A DNA stretch of 64,000 nucleotides, from assembly GCA_951802195.1 (NCBI GenBank), contig OX637639.1, positions 12,501 to 76,500 of the forward strand. Reading direction: 5' to 3'. This DNA comes from Tausonia pullulans (lineage: Eukaryota; Basidiomycota; Tremellomycetes; Cystofilobasidiales; Mrakiaceae). The notes below the pieces were generated by a model that worked only from the letters and a program-made list of their open reading frames with translations, made no database searches and had not been told where the DNA came from. Both the position numbers and the translations under genes were made by a program. Positions 37,706 through 48,047 of the stretch are shown piece after piece (the first letter of the stretch is position 1; each line of letters opens with the position of its first letter).

Positions 37706-38017
37706 ACGGTCTTTCATTTGTCTTCATTGCTCCTTCCCTTCCTCTTGTCTATCTCGTCTGCATGCTTTGCCTCTCTCCCACCTCTTGTGTTCTTCTCTCC
37801 TTGTCCTTGCCTCCCTTACATGTCTCCTCATCAGATCTCATGGCTCTTCTGCAGTCCATCCACAACATGATTCATCCATACAGAGTGTAGCGTGACCGCT
37901 TTGGTTTCCCACAAGAGAAGATATGAAAAAAGAAAAAAAAAAAAAAAAAAGTTGGATCGGTTGCGGAGGGAGGCGAGATCGATCTCTCCACCCTCTCCTT
38001 TCCTTTTTCGCGCTCCA
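37706..38017. other. Convergent 3' spacer between NOP7 and the RCC2-like gene
   Basis: 312 bases between two converging genes; no coding signal. Pyrimidine-rich on the left, with an A-run at 37933-37950. Confidence 0.6.
37933..37950. repeat. A18 homopolymer
   Basis: Run of about 18 A, preceded by A6-G, in the shared 3' spacer. Could be the tail of an old processed insertion or simply replication slippage; no target duplication or element body is recognisable next to it. Confidence 0.7.
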
Positions 38018-41000
38018 TCATTTCTGCTTTTTGCCGCCTACATCTCGAATGAGGTCAGCAGCGACACGCAATCCAACCATCCTCACGCCCAAAAGCGCTA
38101 ACTCACCCTTCGCCTCGCCATCCTCTGCCTTACGCTTCGTCGACGACCCCTTGTGTTTGGCCTCCTTCACGTGCTTGGGCTCGACACATCCAGGGCAGAA
38201 CCACTCGGGCTCCTCGGGGACCTTGTCCAGTGGCGGGTTGAGGCATCCGATGTGGTACGTAGATTCGCACTGTACACACGCACTTCAGTCCTCTCTCTCT
38301 CCCTTTTTCTCTCGTTCTCCCGTTCCGCCATAGTTTGGACGCACCATATCACAAGCCAACGGGCTCTCCATCTCCTCCTCGCTCCCCAGCGGCGATGGCC
38401 TCTCAGCATGGCACACAGAGCACGGGTCGCCGTCGTCCTCAATCGCTGGGTGGCGTGGGAGCTCAGCGTACGTGTCGGAGGGTTTTGCGAGAAAGAGGGT
38501 CGTGTGCGCTCCGGCGGCGACACTGCGAGGTCGGTGTGAGTCAAAGTGAGAGAAGACACGAGGTGGAAGAAGAGGAGGCGCACTCGTAGATCTTCAGGCC
38601 GTCAAGAGGCTGGATCTTCATGGGCTTGGTCGCGGATTTTGGCTGGTTGTCGCCCGCAGCGAGTTCTGTCCGAGCCCAAATGAAGCGCATCAGCACGGCT
38701 CAACGGTGTGCGTGAAGAGCGCTGACGACCCACCTCCATTTGCCGCGTTCTGGCCCCATCCTATCGTGAGAGTTGCGTCTTTGTTGTTGTCATCGACGGC
38801 GAGCGCAAAGTGCGTCACGTTGCCCGAGGAGAGCTTGGAGAGCCGGCACGACATGATTTCGGCGAGGTATTTGAACGTCGAATAAGGGCTGCCGCCAGAG
38901 CCGTCGCCAGAATTCTTCCACTTGCCCGCAACATAGTACATCGACTGGTTGTCAATGACGCTCTGGAAGGACGCCGAAGTTCAGCACTAGGTTCTCGTTC
39001 AGCGTCAACGGGGGAGAGCGCACCGAGCTAGAGGGTCCACACTGACAAGCCGACAAGAAGTCAACGAAGTGAAGACAGAACAAACCGTAGCAGGTGCAGA
39101 CGCACCGAGACAAACTTGGCCCTCATCGCAGGATTGACGTTGGCGAACTGGTGTAAAGATAGCAAGCATGAGTAAATGTTCAAGGAAAACAGAACAAGAG
39201 GGCCACTGACCCTCGGGACGATCTTGGGTGTCATAATATCATTCTGGTGTTGCATACCCATTCGGCAGTAGCCGCCGTAACCCCAGCAGTAGACCATGCT
39301 GTAGAGCGAGATGGAGCGAGGTAGCAGGGCGGTCAATCAACAATTCACCGTCGATCAATGCATGTGGGCGGGGGCGCACCCTTCAGAGTCGAGCGCCAGA
39401 GCTTGATTTCCCAGTTTCTGGTCAGCGAGCAGCCAGCACAAATGGAAGAGAGTCGCACTCACTGTGTGAGTTTCCACACGCGACCTGGACGATCTTCTTG
39501 CCAGCGATGGTGTCCGCCTTGACTTCGGTCGGCCGGGTGATCGATTCAAAGCCGCTCTTGCCTGCCGAGACGATGTGCTCGCCCGTGCGGCCGTTACCGA
39601 GCTGACCCTGAGGAGGAAAAAGGAGACAGTGAGTAAAAAGGAGCTGTAAGGGTAGAAAAGACAGGACGCACATGCTCGCAGGAACCTGTGGCATAGACTG
39701 AGAAGAAGAGAGTTCAGCTTAGCCCTTCCAGCTTCTTCTCTCCCTCGTCTGCGTGCTCACCCTTGCCTTCCTTCGACAGCAGAATCGAGAACCCCACCCC
39801 CGCACTCCCTCCCACAATCTCTACCTCCTTCCCCTCCTCGTCCCCATCCTCACCCATTATCACAATCCTCTCCCACCCCTCCACCAGCTCACTCCTCCTC
39901 CCCACGCCGACTTGGCCCACCTTATTTTCCCCCGTCGCCCAGCACTTCCCATCGCTCCCAACAAGGAAGACCGTGTTCCTTCCCAAAAACGCCGTGATCA
40001 ATTTCGTGGAAGGAGAAGCGCCAGGTAGGTCTCGTGAGGGGGAAACGTGAAGCGGGGATGTTTCGGAGGCGAGCGGGCGGGAGTCGGATTTGCCGTTGAA
40101 AGGGAGGGGGGTACGGCCGAAGATGTGGGCGTGGCCATCAGCTGTAGGTGCAAGCACGGTGAGTGAGTGGATGATGGGAGGAGTGATCTAGGCAAGGAGA
40201 GGGAAGATCCGGCGACTCACTGTCGAGGCAGACAAATGCTGTGGAGTTACACGAGCCGTGGATCGATTGGATCTGGACGTTGCAGAGCGAGCGAAGGATG
40301 TGGGGGGTAAGGAGGTCTGGCGATCTAAGTTGACGAAGAGGGAAGCCAGGGGTCAATCAAGCGAGGGAGAGAAAAGACTGAGGAGGCTCAGGAAGATAAA
40401 CGTGGCGAGATAGCGTCTGATATCGTTCCGGGACGGGGGCGACTGGGCAAGTCTCTGACGTGCCTGTCCTTCCTCCTCCGGATCCGAAAGATATAGTATG
40501 ACAAGGTTGGCTCGCGCTTGGCTCGCGCGGGTGCGTAGACGAGAGAGTAGACCCGCCATGGGCGGCCGCGCGTCTGATCGATCAACGATAGAACGGTGCG
40601 ACGCTCGTCGGAGTGAGAGCCCGCAAATCGTGAGAAAATGAGGGCTGGGATGAACGAGACACGTCTCGAGGAGAACGCGAAGCTGACATCGCAAAGTTGT
40701 CCTAAGGAAGAGTGGATGGACAGATGTCGGGCCACGGCAAGGCTCCTACTGTGCAAGCGAACAAGCGAGAAAGGGAGAAGACATACGCATCGGCGGGCTT
40801 GCCGCTTCCTTTGCCCTTGGCTTTGCCCAGATTGGGCCTGAGATTGACAGGACAGACGGGGAGAAGGGAGGGTGAGACTCGAGGTAGACAATGAGAGGAG
40901 GGAAACCAAAGGCCCCATCCATCCAGATGAGCACGCAAATGGAGGGAGAAGATACGAACCAGTCGGTCCCTCCGGCAATAAGCACTGGATGGATGGAGGC

Positions 41001-41193
41001 GCGTCAGCCTTCAAACAAGGATGAGGGGAGTGAAGAGGGGGCGTCTTCTGCCGGATGAGAGCGAAAGAGCGAAATAGTGGGAGAGGCAGCGTCGCCCGTC
41101 GGTCAACCACGGGCGGGAGACTGGATGGGACTTACCCCTGCCCCAGGTGGGAGCGGCGTCGGGCGGGGTGGCGGTGGCTGTGTCAGAGGCCAT
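38018..41193 (-). CDS. RCC2-like RCC1-repeat protein with C-terminal PHD finger
   Basis: Seven-bladed RCC1-type propeller resembling RCC2/TD-60, followed by a PHD zinc finger. Sixteen exons (41193-41136, 40984-40960, 40837-40787, 40324-40221, 40141-39761, 39697-39672, 39607-39463, 39401-39380, 39298-39211, 39147-39106, 38962-38734, 38665-38584, 38522-38345, 38269-38107, 38037-38018; the chain is fifteen to sixteen blocks depending on one junction) sum to 537 residues in frame. Propeller motifs: VLIAGGTDW, LLTPHILRSL, SIHGSCNSTAFVCL, DGHAHIFGRTPLPF, KCWATGENKVGQVG, GQLGNGRTGEH, IVQVACGNSHTLALDSEG, MVYCWGYGGYCRMGMQ, FALAVDDNN and TIGWGQNAANGEL, ending VAAGAHTTLFLAKPSD. Then the PHD finger C4-H-C3: CSVC, CDMCESTYHIGCL and WFCPGCVEPKHVKEAKHKG. 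The tail is basic (STKRKAEDGEAKG…GGKKQK), likely nuclear. The PHD finger suggests binding to histone H3 tails; the role is inferred. Confidence 0.88.
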
Positions 41194-41515
41194 CGGGGCT
41201 GAGCGATGACGAGTGATGGGGGAGGAGGGGGGATGAGGTTGAGGGAAGAGGGAAAGGCGGCGGGCTGAAGGAAAGACGGCGGCGACTGTCGGCGGCGGCT
41301 CCGCGGCGGAGCGACTAAGACTTCAAGTCCCTCTCGCGTCGCCTCAACCATAACCATGAAGGGACCCAGCGTCATTAATATGAGAGATCGAGAATTCCAT
41401 CAAGGACGGCAGGAACGAAGGTAGCTAGCTGTACAACAGAAAGATTGTGCGACAGACGATATGGGGGCTGGGGGCAACGAGCAAGAAGAGGGTATGAAAG
41501 AAAGAAGGCACGCGC
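41194..41515. other. Spacer upstream of the RCC2-like gene
   Basis: 322 bases between two minus strand genes; promoter of the RCC2-like gene. No gene seen. Confidence 0.6.
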
Positions 41516-43959
41516 TCAATATTGGGTCCGGTCTTGAAGCCGCCATTTCTCTGTTCCAAGAAACGAAGAGGACATCAGCAGAGTATCCCTGTTCAAGGCC
41601 TTATCCGACACTCACTCAGAGGTCCCCACCAGCTCCACCCACCACTTCGCGGGTCGCTCGAATCGCTCGGTACCGGCCTCGACGAAGCCGCTCGCGAACC
41701 AAGTCTCCGGGCATTATCTCCGCTTCGTGACGACCCATGAGTAGTCCCCAAAGGAGGAGGTCTCCGTCCCGCCGCCCTCGTCGTTGTCGTCTCCTCGTCA
41801 ACCCACTCCCCCTCCTCATCCTCGTCCTTCACATCCCCGTCCACTTCTTCCTCGCCCTCGCTCCTTTCCGCCGTCAACATTCCCTGCCTCAGCTCCCTCC
41901 TCGCCTCTCTCAACCTCCCCTGCCCATCTCTCGCCTCGCGCACGCCGAATGCACCCAGCCCCCACCCATCCCCACCCGCAACAACGACAGCTGCGCGGCG
42001 CTCCTCGGCCTTGCGCTTAGCGGCCTCGTCGTGGGCGCGGCCAAGGCGAACGACATAGTGGTTGATGAGCGTCACTGGGAAAGCAACAAATTGGCCGAAC
42101 GAGCGCGGCATGTGAAGAGTGGAAATCGTCCCGGATGAGGAGATGGAGGAGGAGGACTGAGAGAGACCCGTTGAGGACGCTGCTGGGGGTGTCCCTGTCT
42201 CGCCGCTGCCGCTGGAACTACCACCGATACCTCCTCCGCCTGCTCCTCGTCGAGGCGAAGTAACTGGATGAGGCAGCGTAATGTCTCGCTCTCGATCCGC
42301 ATCTGGAATCGTCTCCCCATGCTCGTGCGTCCTTTTCCGCAAATTCGCTAGCTCGATAGGCGCCGACCTGCCATCGCCTTCGCTGGTTCCTCCTCCTTCA
42401 TCCTCGCCCCTCATTGTCTGGAACGATACCTGGTGGTGTGCACCGCCTGTCGACGTCCCTGACCGATTTCGCCTCCGACTGGCCGACAGCGAGCGGGTGA
42501 GCCCCGCCCAGGTGGCGCTCACTGTGCCCGTCGAGGACCCGTTTACGGAAACACTGCCTCCTCCACCGCCAACGTCGGAATGCTGCTGATGCTGTTTGCG
42601 ATCGCGCTCAGAACGGGCGTTGGCTCTGGATTCTTGTTTCCGTCGACGGCGCTCGATCTTCTTGGCGCGACGGTGCTCCTTCTCCATCATGTCCTGGATG
42701 AGAGCGAGTGAGGTTCAGTCTTCGAGTGAGTAAGCAAGCTGATCAGCCACGCCTTCGCTCTTACCTCGACCTCCCCAATGCCCATCCCCGACCCAACCCA
42801 CCACCACCAGCCCAACCAGCTCTGCCACAGTATAATTGACCACAGCAGATGTTGCAACCAACTCAACCTATCCACCTTCACCTCCAAAAAATTCACCGCC
42901 GTGCTCGACACAGCCAACACCAGCGCCCCAGCCCCAAACGCTGCTGTTCCTCCGTCAGTCCTCCACGCTCTCCGTCGGTTGACATAGAATCCCCACAGAA
43001 AGAGTGCGGACGTGAAGAGGAGGGATAACGTCGAGTTGCAGATGTTGCGGAGTATTAGACCGTACTGGACGGTCTTGCCGGATGAGAGACCCGTAAAGGT
43101 CATGGCGGCCGAAGCTAAGGCGATGGGCCCAAGGAGACCGAAGATGAGTCGAGCTTCGAGGGCTGAGGGATAGAGGAGAGTGAGAAACTGGATATGAGTG
43201 ATCTTGGATGGCCGAGGCGAGTTGTCACGTAAGTCAAGAGAGGCGAGGTGTGGAGGGTGAGACGCGTTCGAATCGACTCGACTAGACGCGACGCACCTGG
43301 ACAATGGCGCTTGAGATGGCCTCCATGCAGTACCATGCGATAAGCTGGGCCTCATCCCAGCTTGGACGGGGCACGTCAACGTAGATAAAGTCCGTCATGT
43401 ACCTAAGAGAGAGCTTCACTCGTCAGTTCACTCATCACTTGTCGTCTCGTCGGGGGAACCCGCGCTGGTCGTCAACTACCACCTCTATCTCATCCCATCC
43501 TCTTCCCACTTGACACTATGAGGGAGCCACTCACGGCCACGTATTCGTCTCCGACGCCCCGACCTTCAAGATGACAAGCATCGTTGCCCCGACGGCTGTC
43601 AGCGTGACCGCGACGCCCGAAACCTGGAGGATGTAGTTGAGTCTCGCGAGCGGGTAGTGGTATTGCGACGTGAAAAGGAGGTGGATAAGGAGCACGGTGA
43701 GGAGCGCAAGAATTATGCCATTGAGGACGAGCTGGGTCGCGTATGAGTAAGCGAACAGGCTAGAGGTCGGAGAGCGGGGGGGCATACGCATTGATCGGGG
43801 GGAGACAGGTCAGAGTTCATGGCCTTGGAGATCATGGACACGTCGAGCTCCATAGAGAGAGATAGAGTAGCCCACTCACGGCTTGAACGGTAGGTATGGA
43901 TCCGACGTGGCCCAGCTGTCGACAGCCGCCGCTGCCGCCGACTCCATCGCCGAGGACAT
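41516..43959 (-). CDS. Seven-helix membrane protein of unknown function
   Basis: I do not recognise the family. Six exons (43959-43880, 43759-43535, 43402-43297, 43187-42765, 42693-41616, 41550-41516) give 648 residues in frame. The N-terminal 290 residues hold seven hydrophobic helices: LVLNGIILALLTVLLIHLLF, a GVAVTLTAVGATMLVIL helix, LIAWYCMEAISSAIVQFLTL, IFGLLGPIALASAAMTF, ILRNICNSTLSLLFTSALFL, GAGALVLAVSSTAVNFL and WLQHLLWSIILWQSWLGWWW. The last is followed by GSGMGIGEVE and a strongly basic stretch. The long C-terminal half is presumably cytosolic, with Arg/Lys, Ser and Gly-rich low complexity and an acidic patch; it ends WWGPLKKWRLQDRTQY, where the last 12 residues come from a tiny final exon. 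The conserved-looking end and helices suggest a real fungal family; a receptor or sensor fold is possible. Confident as a gene, not in function. Confidence 0.85.
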
Positions 43960-45135
43960 GGGGGAAGAAGGGGTGCGCGAGGGTCGCTAGGTTGAAGAAG
44001 GACCCAGCAAGAGAGAGAAAGAGGCGGCTTTTGGACTTGAGAGTAAGCGAAGGTCGCGAGCTGCTGAGGGGAGGAGCGAGAGGGTTGAAAGGTCGGTGGT
44101 CGTCGAGGATAGGTGACTGGCGCGGGCTCGGGCAAGGGAGGAAGCAGACAGCCGTTCTAGGAGTGAGGAGTTTCCGAAATAGACTGGCGGGAATGGAACC
44201 GCTGTGAGCGCAGGGTAGGGTCTTGTAACTTGGCCAGTAGCAGCAAGGAGAAACATACGGGGCAGGTCAGTAGGATGAGATGAGAGGCAGCGCCGAATCA
44301 GGAAGACTTGCGCAAGTTGCGCTTGCCTTTGTGCGCGCGTAGACATACGATGATGGAACAGCCTCGAGCATCGTGGTGGCAACAATCTGCTGACATGGCC
44401 TGAGCCATTAAGTAAAATGGGCGACATCCCGACAGCGTTTATCATCGTCTGCGGTCGTCAATAATCGACGACCGCGCAGCAATCTTCTGAGATCCCAGTT
44501 CCTGCTCAGATCGTGTTGCCAACCTCGAGCCGCTTTCAAAATAAATCCTGCCCCGGAGATGAAAGCTAGCAGTCAAGGTTCATTGGGCTTGCGCTTTCCG
44601 CTGGTTGGCCATCAGTAAGCGCGTTGAAGCTAGCTGAAATTTGTCCAAGTGCTTCTGCTGCACGCGCGTATCCCTTCTCACAATACCCGAAGGCCAAGTC
44701 ATGGCGTAGTGGAGCATCCTTGAGACTATCGGCTTCGACAACGCGCCTTTAACGGCCTGGACCCTGAGTTTGGATCGAATGTTGCAGAAGGACCTCTCAA
44801 GAATCAAGATCTGGCAGAAGCCGGATCCACCATCAGTCGCCTGTGGAGGTGTCGCCGTTACGTACAAATTTCCACGGTATCCGAAGAGCAAGGGTGCCTG
44901 TTCTGGCCATGCGCATCCGCCTTTCGAGCGTTCTGGTCTAGGTCGTCTCATATGGCTCATCAAGATACCACTATCACTGCTTTCTGCCCCTCGCTGATCT
45001 CGATCTCGAGTCTATGCAACCTTTCCTGTCCTCTTCCCTGTCTAAATCACGCGCTTGTCCTCTTCCCGTCCTCCCGGGACCAGCCGAGAGTCCCCCCTAG
45101 ACTCTTGCCGACCCCTGAGCAACTCAACAGGTTCA
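43960..45135. other. 1.2 kb spacer without a recognised gene
   Basis: Upstream region of the minus strand membrane gene. Frames are short. Contains a small inverted repeat at 44451-44475. No motif found. Confidence 0.55.
44451..44475. repeat. 9-bp inverted repeat, 7-nt loop
   Basis: GCGGTCGTC (44451-44459) and GACGACCGC (44467-44475) are exact reverse complements around AATAATC. It could be a hairpin or a dyad binding site, for example for a dimeric zinc-cluster factor whose half-sites are CGG/CCG triplets: the arms contain CGG and CCG. Function is unproven. Confidence 0.6.
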
Positions 45136-45139
45136 AGTA

Positions 45140-46990
45140 TGCAGTTCACCCTGGACTTTAAGAGCGCATGCGAGCGTGCGCATACAGCCGGAGACGGTAT
45201 GTTTTTACCTCCCGGGTCGTCGCTGCACGAAGAAGGATGGGAGAGGCCTAAGCGTTGAGAGGGCCAATACGAAGCCCGCTCCGCTAGTGACGTGCGCGCG
45301 TGGATGTGTCACAGTGAGAAATGTTCATCAATGTCGTCTGTGTGGCGCTCCTTCCTGCTGGAGACGTTAACTGCTGTCAAGCTTTGCTCTCTGCGTCCTG
45401 TCTCTTTGCACTTATCTGCTCAGAATTCAGATTTTGCCACAAGCCATATATCCCCCCTCCCCCCACACACAATCCCCTTCGAACGATGACAGCATACACG
45501 TGACCCCTAACAGCAGCGCCTTCTTCGATCGACTGAGAATCAGTCTTGGATGCGCTCGGCTAGACAGCCACCAGACAGTTCAACTCGTGAGTCAAACACC
45601 TTCCACTCATGGCGGGGAGGCGCTCCGACCAGAGAAAGAGGTGCTTCAAAACACTGAAGGACAATAATAGACTGCGATGGATGAAACATCCGCGGGAAGA
45701 GAAGAGGGAAGCTAAAGGAGGGTTTAGCTGGCATGAGACTACTTTGCGCGAGCGCCCCTCGTCATCGAGCTCGAGTGTGAATCTCTGCCTGTCTTTTCCT
45801 CTCCTTGTCGACTTCGGCCCCGCTGGTCGCATGATTGCTCCTTGCTCTCTCGGGTGTGCATCTTCGCCCTCCGTCAGTTGAAAAGGGTCATCGTGCCATC
45901 CGAATTTTGTGACCGTCTTCAAACCTGGCTCCTTCTCACATTCGCATTCGCCAGATTCGTCGCGAGAAGACGCTTTGCATCCTCGACGGCGAGGTCCCTT
46001 TTGACCTGTCTTACGTCTATGCGGCAATCTGCGTTGGTGCGAGTGCGGGATTGTTGAGTGCTGCCCTCTGTGTCGTTCTCTGGGGAGTTGCCACTTCCTT
46101 TTACCCCTCCCTCTTACATATTTGATAGCTTGGATACCTCTTATCCCTTCTCCTCTTATTCCTCGTCTTCGATCCTCACCTTTTCCCTAGCTTCTCGTCG
46201 TGATCCTTGCGGCCAAGAAGAGACTTACTAGAGTTACCGACAGTGAACTTCTCACCGCCTTCCTCATTGTCCTACCTGGACCCTCCGGAGCTGTTTTACT
46301 ATCGCGTTTTTCAGTGCGGGTGCATCTTGCCATGGTCGACCGCCGTTTCCGGGCTCAACTGGCCACTCCTCAATTGCGTCACCAGTAGGGTACTCTGTCA
46401 TAGTCCCGGCCAGGTGTATAGTATAGAAGGCAATAATTTACTGCATCCTGCCACAGACCTACCTCTATACCGCCTCGACGGTGAGTCTCGTCTCTCCCCC
46501 GCCACACTCTGTTTGCGCACTCAGTCACTGACTATGTGCCCTACTTTCTAGACCATCTCCCATCAGTCTTCCTCTGCCTTTTTGTCCCCTTCTTATCGCC
46601 TCACTGATAAGACTCTTCCGGTTTCAGCCGTCACTGGAGACCTGACGGTCATCGGAGTGAGCACGCTCTTTCTGACTCTGCTCTTGTCATCGTCGCCATC
46701 GTCTAACCTTCCATTTTCCTGGTCGTCTTTGGCGTGCTCATTCAACATTGGCTTGAGTTCCATCGCATCTCGGCCTGCAGTAGCAACACTGAGGCGCACT
46801 CCCCGGGCAACGGGACACGCGTTGCACCAGCGAGACCTTCGCGGGCGTCAACCTGGTGTGGGTCGCAGACGCAGCTTTGGCGGGTGACGTTCGATGGCGT
46901 CGAGGAGGAAGACACAAAGAGGACGTCGAGCATTGATCTTTAAGGACGCCACCGCCGGATGGCAAGGAGGTTTGGGCGCTCGACGCACAG
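45140..46990 (+). other. Possible unrecognised membrane-protein gene (region A)
   Basis: Coding-like pieces on + that I cannot assemble into a complete gene. An ATG at 45140 starts MQFTLDFKSACERAHTAGD and meets a GTATGT donor. At 45930-46130 a frame reads REKTLCILDGEVPFDLSYVY followed by a strong hydrophobic helix (AAICVGASAGLLSAALCVV). At 46300-46390 a frame gives VFQCGCILPWSTAVSGLNW. Near 46640-46760 two more hydrophobic runs occur, and at 46820-46880 GVNLVWVADAALAG. GT donors and CAG/TAG acceptors separate the pieces. This could be a multi-pass membrane protein with many introns, or a decaying one. No family recognised. Confidence 0.35.
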
Positions 46991-48047
46991 AATTTGAACA
47001 ATGGGATTAATATACATGTTATTCGGCAGAAGATGTGGAGCAGGCTGAGATGGATGTTGAACACATGGGCGGCCGCCGACGGACGGCCTCCGACCATTTT
47101 GAGGGGATGGGTCTGTTATTTCTCGGCATGTGTTATTATTAATGTTCTGTAAAATTCATATTATCTATTGGGTGTTTCATGCATGTACTGAGTCAGCATG
47201 TACCTGTCTCTGTGACGTGCAGAAAATGATTTGTACCTCTGGAGGGCAGCGTCGGAGCTCTCAGTCCGACCTCATGATGAGTTTTATGTCTCACACTCCT
47301 AAGTCTCTACTCACTTAGTTTGCCACTATCTTCGCTAATCTGCTTAGTAAGTGCCAACCTCTTGTTCCTCTGAATACCAGGACATCATCAGGGGCGCGCG
47401 AGTGCTGCATCATTCGCTATCATGCACTAAGTTCCCTCGTCTCCTCGGTCGCGATCGGCAGCAGGAATTGGTTCGCAGCTTCAGCTGTTGCTTGGTAATG
47501 AAGACTCTAGAGCTAAAAGCGGCATCGTTTGTGGGGTTGAGAAATCAAGACTTGAAAGGATGGATGCAACTGCTACCGGATACAAAGCGAAGTGGCTGGG
47601 CAGGCGCAAATCGCTCTAGTCCGACCCTCGCTAAGCTGCGGACTGAATGTGCACGCGCGGGAGCCTCAAGAAAGGTGACAGCTTCCAAGGGATGAAAATG
47701 CGGCCTACACCGCCTCAGCCAATCCTGGCAGTGGAGTCATGCGAACAGGTGAGGGAAGTCAGTTGGGAACGACCGCGTTCGGCCTCCGTCACATCGGATG
47801 AATGCCCAACTCCGAGGATCGAGTCTCCAAGGAACGACAGATTCAGGCGAAATGAGGGAGAGAGGTGCACCTCCTCTATCGCTCGGCCGGCTTGCCGCTG
47901 CTAACCACCACTATCGACTGTTCGCAAGCGTGTGCTCGAGCCCGCCTGCATATCCGAGAGACCGATCGACTTAAGCTCTCTGCACTGAGCCCTCCCTCCC
48001 GCGGCGTCCGCACACAGACGAGGCGACACACTCTCCACCTCGCTCCC
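46991..48047. other. Spacer upstream of the zinc-cluster factor
   Basis: About 1.06 kb; AT-richer around 47000-47350 than neighbouring genes. No gene recognised. Confidence 0.55.

Noticed and set aside
36155-37717. Antisense open frame of 520 codons opposite NOP7
   Set aside because: It lies wholly over conserved pescadillo coding sequence, is a by-product of GC-rich third positions, and is low complexity without motifs.
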